This document shows positions 10,456-21,200 of a stretch of 55,048 bases of DNA, piece by piece. The stretch comes from Fragilaria crotonensis. Lineage: Eukaryota > Bacillariophyta > Fragilariophyceae > Fragilariales > Fragilariaceae. Position 1 is the first letter of the stretch. The number at the start of each line of letters is the position of its first letter. A program made the translations under genes and the position numbers. Where the stretch lies: positions 1 through 55,048 of the forward strand of contig JAKSYS010000411.1 of the NCBI GenBank assembly GCA_022925895.1, given 5' to 3'. The notes under the pieces were generated by a model. That model worked only from the letters and a program-made list of their open reading frames with translations. It did not search any database and was not told where the DNA came from.

Positions 10456-10870
10456 ATGGTTTCAAAACTCGGAGAATTCAATGCAGATGGTGGTAGGTGG
10501 TACTACCCGCCATCTACCCATTCACTGACTCCTGCGGAATCGCGGAGTCGTGCAAAATTCGAGTTGGGCATCGCGTATAATCAATACAGAATCAATATCT
10601 AAATAATGAGACGCTTGACATACTTTATCGCAGTTGACGTTCTTCCTGCTGTTCTGGTTGGCTGATTTTACCTTAGTATCTACTTTTCACGTAGCATAAA
10701 CCACACATCTCTAAAATAGATTGCAGTAGACAAGAGGTGGTGACAGAATGTATGTATTCAGCATGAGGGTTGAAATATAACATTAACGTGTGGTTGACGT
10801 CTGAAGGAGATATGGGTCGGGTTTTCATTCAAATTTTTTACGAGAAGATCGGGGATACTTTTGCATACCG
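10456..10870 (+). repeat. Duplicated upstream block, copy 2 (split from gene B)
   Basis: This block is homologous to 8477-8900, the region upstream of gene A. Its own downstream gene is now gene B at 14570; the Tc1/mariner element at 10874-14445 sits between them. Removing that element brings this block to within about 125 bp of the gene B start, matching the gene A layout. Confidence 0.62.
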
Positions 10871-10873
10871 GTA

Positions 10874-10889
10874 CAGCTGGTTTTTCGTT
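10874..10889 (+). repeat. Left terminal inverted repeat of transposon A
   Basis: CAGCTGGTTTTTCGTT, preceded by TA. Pairs with 14430-14445 on the opposite strand with two mismatches. Confidence 0.78.
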
Positions 10890-11015
10890 GAAGCGTCCGA
10901 ACGTAGGTTGTGTACAATTCGTACCATGCACGCATATTATTTCCATATCCTTTATCAAGTTTTAGTAGCAGCTGTCTCCTGCGACCATAAAAATCCATCT
11001 CTGTCGACATGATGA

Positions 11016-14000
11016 TCACACCTCGTCCTCCTCGTTTCTTGTCTTTGCTTCTTTGAGTGCACTGTTGACGAAGCCACGATCGAAGTCCAATGCACACCTG
11101 TGAGACTTGAACAATTTCATCAGGCGTTGGATTTCGGAGTACAGAAGTCCTTGATCTTCTGTTATACTTGTGGCGATGAAGTTGTGGGTACGACCTTGCT
11201 GCCTCATTCTCTGCTGACTCTCAAAAAAGATGATGGTAAGTACAAATATATGCGCGTGCTCTCGAAGCAAACTTTCCCATCCTTTCTTTGGTCAACTCCT
11301 TGATTGAACACGTTGAATCTCTCACAAGTTGTTTGAAATTCTCTCGTCCCCTCTTTTGAGATACAGGAACCCGTCGGTAGAAAGCCTTTGCGTGACCCCA
11401 GCAAAATTCAATGCCTTCCCCTGCTAATTCGGCATGGAACTTTGGTGTTAGAAGTACCGTGATGCCCAGCTGAGATCCAAGGTACTGAAGTGCCGTTTCC
11501 TCATCCTTGAAATCAGCACACTCTGCGATGAGATGGCGTAGGGAATACCGTAAGTCAATCTTCCCTGAAATTGTGTCTTTCTTTCCGTCGACAGTGTATT
11601 TATCTAACTCACTTGGATCAATCAGTCCTCTTTCCCACAGAACTTGTAGCATGCCTTTAGATTTTCCTTCCCATCCAGATAGGATTTTGTCGACTTCTTT
11701 GTGAGTTTCGATTGAATTGTTTCTTGCCAATTCCTGAAGTTCGGCTTTAGTGTACCCGCGTTTTTGTTGGAGCGTCACACCCTTTTCGTTGAGCTCTTCA
11801 AGAAGGGTCTTCTTTGTTTTTTCAATTGGCTTGCTTCTTTTCCCCATTATTCGATCATGACGTTGTAAGTCACGTTGCTCTGGTGTCAAATACCATGGGC
11901 CACAGTCGTCAGTATTGAATACCATTGACTGTGTGTCTCCGATGCCCAGGGTTGGTGAGTGTGTGCCCAGATAACCCTCTTGTGACATTATGACTGTGTC
12001 TCTCATCTGCTGTTTTGATCCTCCAAAGTTCTTTTGCATGTTGATCGCACTGAGTGCACCATCACGTTTGCGAGCGTGTCCCTGAGAATGATCGAACAAA
12101 AATACAAAATCGAAGCTTGGATATAGGATTCGTAGGCAATCAACCACATCCTCAAGCTGAAGACTCATGTGGTATGAATTCCAATAACCCTGATTATTGA
12201 TTCCGATGAACAAGTATTTTACGAAGGGGGGGATTCCAACAAAATCGGCTTCCTCGTTGTTCCCAAGATTTCCATCGCAGCTGTTGTATCGAGGTAATTT
12301 CCACCGCCGAGAGCTGCTGTTTGCCTTGCCATATTCACTCTTTGTAACTCATCCTCTGTCATCTGCCTGCCAAAGCCGAATTCGCGTGACACGAACGCAG
12401 AAAGCATATACCCATCGCCCTCCGACTTGGGCAGAAGTGGCACTTGTCCTTTTGGCCCAACCCATTGTTTGGAGGACAGTAGATACTGCGCGAAGACAGA
12501 CTCATCTTGACCAATAATCATCAAGGGCCTGACTGATGATGACACTCGTATGCTTGTTTTTGCTTCAACATCTCGCGCTGCCTCTTCTCCCCTTTTGATT
12601 CTTGATATGCAATTCTTCCAATAGTCAACGTGAAACTCAACCCGAGTCTCATCAGATATAATATCATAGTAATGATGTCCGAAATCTGTGTCTAAGGTCT
12701 TGATCGTAGCAGCTTCACTGAGTGGAAGCTGAATCCAACGCCGACAACGTGGCTCAAGCACGGTAAGGTAGTTCTTGCAGAATGCATTTCGATGTGCGAC
12801 AACATCTTCACGTTCATGGCCATCGACGTAGAAGCTCTTCCTTCTCGTATCATACTTGAATCCGAGTAATCGCATCCAGCGCCATGCTGTTGTGAAGCTC
12901 ATGTTTTTAAGTCTATGTGCGCGAAGGAATAGCGCAATATCATCCTCATCTTGATCGACATCGACAGGATTGCTAGTAGGATTAATGGCTGTAGTACTTG
13001 TACTCAATGTTGACGTTTCTGCAGTATCTTCGTCTACTACCGATTCACGTTTCCACAACGCAGCCAGCCTTGGGATTACAGACGAATGAACGAATTGATA
13101 GACTGCTTCAATTGAAAGATGTGACAAGTTCTCGACGCCAAATGCAACAATCTGCTCCTTTGCGCATGGAAACACTTCGAGAACTCGAGGAAGAGGTCGT
13201 TTCCACACTGAACAGACAAGTTTGGGTTTGGGAAGCATTCAAAATTACGGAACACAATGTTCCAATTTGCGATGGTTTTATAGAAGGTTGCTTGCGTCAT
13301 ACCAACAGTGTTCAATACCTTACAAGATTCAGTGCAACAGTCTTGCCACGTCCATTCATTCATTTTGCAAGAGCCAATCGGTACGCATAACAAAGAAACG
13401 TCGCCCTTTGCCTGACAGCGCATATCTCAGCTTTGGTACACACGTTGTCGATATCTCTACCTTGCACAACATTCCTCCAATTATTTTCTTCCTCATGAAC
13501 GCTTTGAAGCAGTACAATCCTTCTCTGAAGTGCTTCCATTGGAGTTTCAGAATCGAAATCAGTATCATTCCCATCCTCGCAATTCGTTGTCCCATGTTTC
13601 TTTGGTGGTTTGAACACTCGGTATGCCTCTGGGCTACATGGCCAGTAACTTGAGCTAGAAGCATCAGCAGCAATCATTACAGCGGCCGCACCAGTATCTC
13701 CTATCCTTGCTCGTTTGCTCGGTGATTGCTCAACAATGTCTCCGATCCTTCCTCCCGTTGTAGCCTCCGTGTTGACAGGTGTAGTTATCATTGTGTCGAG
13801 CGGGTCTTGATCTTGTGCTTGGAATGACTAGCACATTTGCGGCTGCTTCCATTACTTTTTCGTTCCATGCACTGTTAAGTGGACATGGGTACCGTATCTG
13901 CCTTGATTTCTCTGTGAAGTAGTAATAGAATGTGTTCTTGTATGTGACTCTGAACACTCCTGTTGTGTTTGATCCATCAAATCGGTGCATCAATTCTCCG

Positions 14001-14202
14001 AAAGAAGCCGACTTGGACATCCCTGTATTGAACCTTCTTACATCAATGACGCCAAGGGACGCATTGACATCAAATCTCCTAAAGCTTCAGCCCAAGTTGA
14101 TGCAGGAAGCCAGCAATTTGACAATCTCGGACCATACGTGATGTCTGTTCGAAGTAGCATGACGGCATCAGTCAAAATAGCATATTTACCTTTGTCAACC
14201 AT
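11016..14202 (-). pseudogene. DDE transposase of transposon A, frame-interrupted
   Basis: The start MVDKGKYAILTDAVMLLRTD (ATG at 14202-14200) matches the intact N-terminal half at 25364. Order: a conserved N-terminal part (STWAEAL, RFDGSNTTGVFRV, AANVLVIPSTRSRP); a Ser-rich, basic linker; a helix-turn-helix-like part (TWQDCC...ATFYKTIANWNIVF); and the DDE core. Core motifs are GQDESVF, GYWNSYHMSLQLED followed by YPSFDFVFLFDHSQGHA, and LTPKFHAELAGEGIEFCWGHAK, giving the expected D, D and E. The C-terminal ...EIQRLMKLFKSHR lies in 11016-11270. This matches IS630/Tc1-like DDE enzymes known from fungi and algae. Frame changes occur near 14075, 13790, 13365, 13205, a G7 run (12225-12231) and 11245, so as given it could not make a whole enzyme. 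Confidence 0.75.
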
Positions 14203-14205
14203 TGT

Positions 14206-14280
14206 ATCTATAGATTTATCACCAACAGTAGGTTCACTGAGTTACATAGGAAGGTGACTGCAGGAGGTAAATCTATAGAT
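14206..14280 (-). repeat. Hairpin just upstream of transposase start, copy A
   Basis: ATCTATAGATTTA(tca)CC at 14206-14223 pairs with GGTAAATCTATAGAT at 14266-14280, closing a loop of about 42 bases. The hairpin begins 3 bases upstream of the transposase ATG on the minus strand. The related element at 25371-25439 has a hairpin in the same place with different arm sequences. A role in translation control, or in transposase or host-factor binding, is inference. Confidence 0.6.
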
Positions 14281-14361
14281 TAGAATGGAAATGTTGCAAA
14301 CGACGGCTTGAAAATCTCATTGTGGAAGCCTTGCTTCCAACACGACAAAGTCCCGCCCTCG

Positions 14362-14369
14362 TGACGTCA
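14362..14369. promoter_or_regulatory. TGACGTCA (CRE-type) palindrome inside transposon right end
   Basis: A perfect CRE octamer 201 bp upstream of gene B, inside transposon A. Related TGACGT cores mediate CO2/cAMP responses in promoters of the diatom Phaeodactylum. The remnant copy also has tgacgtc at about 25520, so the motif belongs to the transposon leader. Whether it acts on gene B is unknown. Confidence 0.35.
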
Positions 14370-14469
14370 TATTGGCAGTGAAATCGGTCTAGCGTAGAAT
14401 TAATACTGGGACGTGCGCCCGGATTTTAGAACAGAAAACCAGCTGTATATGTATACATATCTTTCTCAG

Positions 14470-14482
14470 ACGTCATTATAAA
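14470..14482 (+). promoter_or_regulatory. Candidate core promoter of gene B: ACGTCA plus TATAAA
   Basis: ACGTCA at 14470-14475 is followed after one base by TATAAA at 14477-14482, about 90 bp upstream of the ATG at 14570. The spacing suits a TATA box with a 5' leader of about 60 bases. This sequence is outside the transposon, so the core promoter appears to have survived the insertion. Confidence 0.4.
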
Positions 14483-14569
14483 CTCATAAACCCAACCCAC
14501 CGTTTTTTCTCCTCACACTAATCACAATTCGTACCTCTTTGCAAAGTGATCTCTCTCGTCTCGTCTGCC

Positions 14570-14980
14570 ATGAAGCTCATCAATTTCTTCCTCATCCTAG
14601 GCCTTTTCACCCAAGGTGTTGTCGCCGCCGAGAACCACGTCCGTGCCCTGAAGGGAGAACCCAAAGCTCCTAAGTCTCCAGGGCCGCCAAAGGCGCCAAA
14701 GGTGGGTCCCTCGGGCCGTGATCTGAAGGGAGAACCCAAAGCTCCAAAGTCTCCAGGGCCGCCAAAGGCGCCAAAGGTGGGTCCCTCGGGCCGTGACCTA
14801 AAGGGAGAACCCAAAGCTCCAAAGTCTCCAGGGCCGCCAAAGGCACCCAAGGGGGGTCCTTCAGGCCGTGACCTGAAGGGAGCTGGAGCGCCAAAGTCTC
14901 CAGGGCCGCCAAAGGGTCCAAAGGGAGGCCCCTCGGGCCGTGACCTGAAGAAAGCGAAGACCAAGGGTGCACCTAATTAA
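14570..14980 (+). CDS. Secreted Lys/Pro-rich RXL-repeat protein, copy B (silaffin-like precursor)
   Basis: The 136-residue protein begins with a signal peptide (MKLINFFLILGLFTQGVVAA), then ENHV-RAL at residues 25-27. Four repeats follow: three of 25 residues (28-52, 53-77, 78-102) and one of 24 (103-126). Each starts KGEPKAPKSPGPPKAPK or a variant and ends PSGRDL. The tail is KKAKTKGAPN. R-x-L (RAL once, RDL four times) therefore precedes every repeat; RXL is a known propeptide cleavage motif in silaffins and other diatom cell-wall proteins. Each repeat has KxxK spacing, as in silica-associated polypeptides. Cleavage at every RXL would release near-identical cationic Pro-rich peptides of about 25 residues. 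I chose the Met that starts the signal peptide; an in-frame Met at 14546 would add eight residues. It is a tandem duplicate of copy A. It could instead be another matrix protein; no sequence homologue is recognised. Confidence 0.82.
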   Translation: MKLINFFLILGLFTQGVVAAENHVRALKGEPKAPKSPGPPKAPKVGPSGRDLKGEPKAPKSPGPPKAPKVGPSGRDLKGEPKAPKSPGPPKAPKGGPSGRDLKGAGAPKSPGPPKGPKGGPSGRDLKKAKTKGAPN

Positions 14981-15334
14981 GTGGATTGGAATGAGTTTTC
15001 AAACCGTCACCGATCAGGGAACACACCCAGTTACTGGTTAAGGTATTAAGAAACACCTGTTTCGTGTCACTAATATCTTAGAGTATTTACAGTATTCTTG
15101 CTGATGAGCGTTTGAACTTCTCACTCATGCGGTGACACCTTGCTCCCAGTGGTGGACACCATCAATTGCGTGACGATTCGTTCGAACTCCACAACACGGC
15201 ATACTCCGACCTGCTCGAATTAGTGTATCTTGTGCAGTGCACACACAATTTCTAGTATCTAGTTTTTGCAACTACGTTCCGTCCGTCGTCCGTTCCCAGT
15301 ACACCACCTACGAAGCCTCTCTCTAAGTGACACC

Positions 15335-18280
15335 ATGTCCGAAGGAGCGGCATCTTCCCCTTTTCCCACCATGACATCCCTCCCTCCAGACGAAGACCCC
15401 ATCTTTGGATTCCGCATCTCAAAGTGGTTCGAACCGTCTGAGTTTACTCCAAATCCGCCTGAAACCAGTGAAGAACGCTACAAACGTCTTCATGACGAAG
15501 CAGAATACCGCCATTCTACTAATCAAACCCTCTGGCATCGATACGCCACACTCGGAAGATATGTTGTTGACGGCAATACCTTTGATCTCATCTGCAAGGA
15601 ATATGAAGACAATCCGATCCGTCTTCATCTCGTCATCTGGTTCCAATACATGTACCATGTAGATCGAAAAATGGACATCCCGGACAAACTTGATGACTGG
15701 GCGACAAAACGCTCCCAAGCCTACTTGGCGATTCATGCACCTGGCGCCCTTCATTTGGACACTTTCAAAGTATCTTGGAAGAATTTTTCAAATACGAAAC
15801 CAGTATTCAATCCGTGGAAAACTGTGGGCTCCAAATCTCGTCAGAAAACCAAGCAGAAGTCTATTACTATATCGGCGAACATTCCTAAAGCTATCCAGAA
15901 ACAATCGGTCACACCAACTATTGTGGAAGAAATGGAAGAAGAAACCCAAGGGCCAGTTGAACCGCCTCTACCACCATCACAAGGAAAAAATCTCCAGCCT
16001 CAGAAAACCTTGATCGACAACGACTCTACTGCTTCGTCAGACGGCAAGGTGTCAGCACTCATCCCAAATCTAAATGTCCCGGTAAACGACGGCACAATGC
16101 GTATTACTCTCAGGTGGCATACAAAAGTGGAAGTATCTCGCCTATCGAAAAACTCATCTCAGATGACAGCTTCGATCTACGATCTTCTTACTGAACTTTT
16201 CAAGGACGAGGATGGTCTTCTCTACAAATGGGACGACGAGGGTATGGAGCACTTCAATTCCATCTCTACAATGTCACCAGCTGAAGTAAGATCCTTTATA
16301 TCTCCTTCGATCACAATTATTCCGAGCCAGTCGATGGTCATTGTCCCATTAAGATTTGGGTTCACGGGAAAAAATTCTTCAAGCTGGAGGAATCACCAAA
16401 GGACCAAGGCAGCTCTTGCTCGAAACAACGTTACCGTGGGTATGTCTAATTCCAAAAGCACGAGCGGGAAGTTAGTCATCGCGGGATACATTCTTTTGAA
16501 AGCTCCTCGAACTACCCATCGACTCAGGTATCTTCAAAGTCTTCGAAGCAAACTTCCAGACACGACACCAGCATTCGATATTTTACTCTACCGCCGAACA
16601 CCCTTGGAACAGGATATAAACCATCTCGTGGTCCAATGTGGAGAACATCATGTACACCCGTTGAGCCAAGCTTTACTTACATCCTTAGATGGATCAGGCG
16701 CAGGTGTCTACATACCAAGATTCGCTTTTGCCAGTATGTCGAGAGAACAAGCAATGATTCTCTTCGAAAAACATGACTCGTATATTAAAGCACTTCGATT
16801 CATCCCTCTATCTCCGATGATCAACAATCTTGATACTATTCGCACAGAACATTTTCCAGACGGGACAACCATTGAGAGGTCAGTCAGAGATTGGGCATCT
16901 ACTATCCTATCAGCCGATGGCAAGGAATCAGCACACTGTGACGTGGTCAACGGAGGTTACGACCAAAAGTCTTTTCTGTTGATGGCACCCCAGCACGAAG
17001 CTACTGTCAAGGCAGCATTTGAGGATTATCGCCGCAGAGTGTTTCCATTTACACTACGTGAGGAACGTTTCCGAGAGACAATCGGCCCCCTCCGTCAGTC
17101 ATACATGTAGATCTAAAGTCCGGGCAAATCTTCAATTCGTTGACAAGCTATCATCTGTAACTACAAACTGGAAGCCATCGGATGATACATCTTACTCTGA
17201 AGCAGAAGAAGAGTCAAGCAATGTTTCTAACATCTCCCAAGAGCAACAACGACAAGAAAGCGACCGACTCAACACGGACACTGGCACTCAGAAGGACCCC
17301 AACGGAGCGAAGATGCCCCAACCCCACTCGAGTCCTTACAACGAATGTACGAACAGCGTTCAACTGACAATACGTTAGCATCCAGTACGTCATTGCACAG
17401 TGGATCAGACAGATCTCGCCAGTCGATGTTATCAACATCCAGCGCAAGATTCATCGAACTTGAGGCAAGGATTACCCGTCAACAAACTGACTTTGATCGA
17501 AAGGACAAGATATCTTCGGAACGTTTGTCGCAAATTGAGAGGCAGCTACACCGATTTGACGAAGTCGATACAAAACTAGACACGATGAAAAGTGATATAG
17601 ACAGAAAAATCGACGGGTCGCAAAAGGCTCAGACAGCGGAAATTCAAATCATGAGTGGGCAAATCTTAACAGTCATGGAAAAGCAAGTGGGGTTTGGAGC
17701 GTCAATAAACATTTTGAGTGACAAGATCAGCTTGCTAATGGGCCTGATTACCGAGAAGAATCAATCAGAGAACCCAGACGACAACGTCAAACTTCGGAGA
17801 TCTTCGCCAAACGCATCTCGGAGTGTTCAGCTAAACGACATAACTGCTGGAAAGGGACCATCTCAACTGAGACACACCAATGTAATGTCGCACCAAAACC
17901 CAAGACACGCGAGTGATGCCAGGGAAGAAGAAAGAAGTGTATTATCTCATCAGTCATCGGCAACAAAATCCTCATCCACATCCTCCACCGGATCTGAAAA
18001 ATTACGATCTCCAGAGAAGAAAAAGCAGCGCCCTGTCACGTTTGATAAAGACGAGGAATATGATAATGATGAAATAGAGGATGACATCGACATGGAGGAA
18101 CTACAAGAGGAACCCGAAGAAATGATTAATTACAACAGTGATACCGTCGATCAAGGGGAGGATCCCACCTCAACACTACATGACGAAACAAACACCCAAC
18201 CTGATTTGGACATTATTCCTACTGATCTGGAGAGCCGATACAAAAACCAGCACTCTTCTGATCAGTGCGAAGAATCATGA
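15335..18280 (+). CDS. Family 1 ORF1 protein (element 1), frame-interrupted
   Basis: The reading starts at MSEGAASSPF (ATG 15335 in a caccATG context). The first piece to 17110 encodes a globular basic/acidic protein with no CCHC knuckles or RRM that I can recognise. A stop at 17108-17110 is bypassed in another frame (SKVRANLQFVDKL..), and a second shift near 17290 leads into the last piece (to 18280). That piece is predicted coiled coil (RFIELEARITRQQTDF..) followed by a Ser-rich, very acidic tail. The same coiled-coil/acidic tail is found at 49239-50108. ORF1 proteins of LINE-like elements bind the element RNA and assist reverse transcription; here that is inferred from position only. The stop codon overlaps the ORF2 start (ATGA). 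Confidence 0.7.
18277..18280 (+). promoter_or_regulatory. ATGA stop/start overlap of ORF1 and ORF2 (element 1)
   Basis: ORF1 ends ...GAA TCA TGA and ORF2 can begin at the ATG of the same ATGA, reading MIRDLESVRGDEY. The same four-base overlap occurs at 37638-37641 and 50105-50108. This is the classic geometry for termination-reinitiation. Confidence 0.65.
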
Positions 18281-21200
18281 TTCGAGATCTTGAAAGTGTA
18301 AGGGGGGATGAATATGATGATTCCTCTCCGATCGTCTACAGAAATCAACCGCTAAACATGTCAACTCCACGTATTCCAATATCCAGACTTCTGCTTGTGC
18401 CAAAGGCTAGACCAGGCAGAAAATGCAGAGATACGCCCTTAGATCCATATCCGACCAAGTACTACGGTGACGCCATTATACAGAAAAACAGCTCATCAAC
18501 AAGAATTTTCTTCCACAACGTGAAAGGACTAACCTATTCTACTGCAGGAGAAGATTACCGCTACTACTTATCATGCCTTCAAGCATACGATATAGATATA
18601 GCAGGTCTCTCAGAAACAAACACGTGTTGGTCTCACCAACATCTGGCGGCGGAGTTCCGTGCAACTGTGCGACGCTATTATCCGCAGAACAAAGTCACGT
18701 TCGGTTGTGTTTCACCACTGATAGACAAATGTCTCGAACGAGAGTCTTATCAGTCGGGCGGAAATCTCACACTAATAACGGAGCCCTCGTAGCTCAGGCT
18801 ACCGCATCAAAGGTTTCAGACGATCCCAAGGGCTCGGCAGATGGAACAGCGTGACTCTGGAAGGAAAAAGCGACTCGAGAATTTCTATTATTACGGCATA
18901 TCGATCATGCCCAGGATCTATAAAAACGTCTCCAATCGGAAGCGTTTTTTCTAGAGAGTACACATATCTCAAAGATCAAGGTCATTCATCTTTAAATCCC
19001 CGCACAGTCTTTCTTGCAGATCTCCATGAATTTATAAGGCCAATGCAAGAACAAGGAAACGCCATTATCCTTATGATGGACGCCAACGCAACAATTGAGA
19101 GTGACCAGAGGTTAGCATCCTTCATTCAATCATGTTCTCTACATGATCTTCACGCAAACGATCCAGCCACATCTACATACATTGGTGCAGCAGCGAGGCG
19201 CATCGATTATATCTTCGGATGTCAGAAGATTCGAGAGGTTATGTCACGCTCGGGAACTTTATCGTACTCAGAAGGCCCTCAATCCGATCACCGCGGCTTA
19301 TACGTCGATCTCGAGTTAGGTTCTTATCTTCAAAGTACAAAGATGAAGATATCTCAACCAACACATCGTTCGCTCCAGACTGGGAATCCTGAGCTGGTAT
19401 CATCTTATCATTCAGTATGCTCCAATACTATTCGCAACATAACATGGAAAAACATTGATGATCTGTTCGATAATCATCAATCTCTGTCGAGAGGAAGTAC
19501 GTAGGATTCTGACATCTTGGGACAATGACCAAGGACGAGCTATGCTACATTCAGAACGCCTGCTAAGACGTCCTCCAAAAAGTACCAATGGTCTCCCACA
19601 CTACGGAATGCAGCAATTGTATGTCGTTATTGGAAGTTGAGGCTTAGAGAAAGTTTGAAAGGGGAAGATTACCAATGTACGTTTGCAAGGTGGCAAGCTC
19701 AAGTTCAAGTACACGATCCGGAGTTTATCCTTCCCCATTTAGGGGAAGTCCTACCAATAGCACGCATCCGGGAACGATTCAACCAAGCTACTCGGTTCTT
19801 TCGTAAGTGTCAACGCTCCTCGACAGATCTTCGTTTGAAAACATACCAGGATTTGCTGGACTCATACGAGGAAGACACTAATCCAAATACACAAAGTGAA
19901 TCAAAAAGGAAGGCAAAGATAGTTCAGAAAACTATTTCAGGCGAGATATGCAAAACCACCTTTCGGAACATTGGTCAAGTTGTCAAACCGTCAACATACG
20001 CCAGTATATCAAAATTACTCATTCCTCGTCGACGAGCTGACGCAAACACGCCATTGCAATCAACGGAAATCTACTCCTTTCTACAGACAACGGATCAGTC
20101 CGACTTACTATGGGAAACAATCTTGGACAGATCGGAAATCGAAAAACATCTTCTCGATTATAACAGGGAATCTTTTCGTGCGGCAGCGGAATCACCATGT
20201 GGACACGGAGTCGTACATGACGCCATAACTTTTTCGAGTCTATCGCACGAAGCCTCTGAGCTCCTATCAGGAACAGTACCATCCGAATGGCATGGAGACG
20301 ATGATATTCTTCGCGAGTTCCTCGCATCTTTCACGATCCCACCAACGGTAAAAGATCACGGTGACATATTGACTGAAGTCTCAGAAGCTGATATCTGCCG
20401 AGGTTTTAAAACATGGTCGGAAACAACTTCAACGTCTCCTTCTGGCCGTCATTTAGGACATTATAAAGCCCTCGTTCAAGAACCTACCTTGCTTCGATGT
20501 TTCAGTAGATTCATTAATATTGCGATCTCAAGAGGGATTGCAATACCAAGATGGTGCAACGCAACAAATGTCCTAATCGAGAAGGATCCCGGCTACCCTC
20601 GGATTAACCGACTTCGAATCATTCACCTTTTTGAAGCAGATTTCAATTTCTACCTAAAACTTCAATGGGGTCACAGGTTGGTTCGACAAGCATGCGATTT
20701 AGACCTTCTCCATTCTGGGCAACATGGATCAGTCCCCCGCCGAACATCGTTGGATCCCATAATGCTTACACAGCTAACAACGGACTTGTGTCGCATTCTC
20801 AAACATGACTTCGCTCGATTTGACAACGACGCTTCATCATGCTACGACAGAATTATCGTGGCACTGGGGATGCTTGCAGCAAGACGCTGCGGAATGCCTA
20901 CTAATGCTATTCGTCTTCATGCAGATGCTTTACAATTTATGAAGTACACTGTAAAGACCATACACGGCATATCAGAGGAAAATTACCATGGCACAGCATA
21001 TGCTCCGCTATTTGGAACAGGACAAGGAAGTGGAGCATCACCTTCCGTATGGTTGACTTTGGTGGTCATAATGCTCAATACATTGGATCGCATAGTACCG
21101 GATCGTATAAACTTCGTGCCAGTCCAAGGGAAAAGAAATCATTCAAGGCTAGTTGACGCTTTCGTAGACGACACATCACTGGGCTTTACATCAGCGGGGA

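Larger units (their letters stand above)
10874..14445 (-). mobile_element. Tc1/mariner-like transposon A
   Basis: The left end reads TA-CAGCTGGTTTTTCGTT (TA at 10872-10873). The right end is AACAGAAAACCAGCTG-TA (TA at 14446-14447). The inverted ends match at 14 of 16 positions over CAGCTGGTTTT(T/C)(C/T)GTT, then weaken. A TA duplication and a CAG-type end are typical of the Tc1/mariner group. The element is 3.57 kb and encodes one minus-strand transposase. It lies inside the promoter side of the RXL-repeat gene B. A second, partial copy of the same family is at about 24101-25606, whose right leader (25441-25606) aligns with 14281-14445 here. Confidence 0.8.

Noticed and set aside
14206-14280. 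tRNA or tRNA-like reading of the 75-base hairpin
   Set aside because: There is only one long stem, no D or T arm and no GTTCGA-type loop; the arms are too long for an acceptor stem.
14518-14964. Antisense Gly/Pro/Arg-rich frame opposite RXL gene B (also 9024-9323 opposite gene A)
   Set aside because: It is the mirror of the Lys/Pro repeat DNA; it has no start context or signal, while the sense strand has a clear signal peptide and TATA box.
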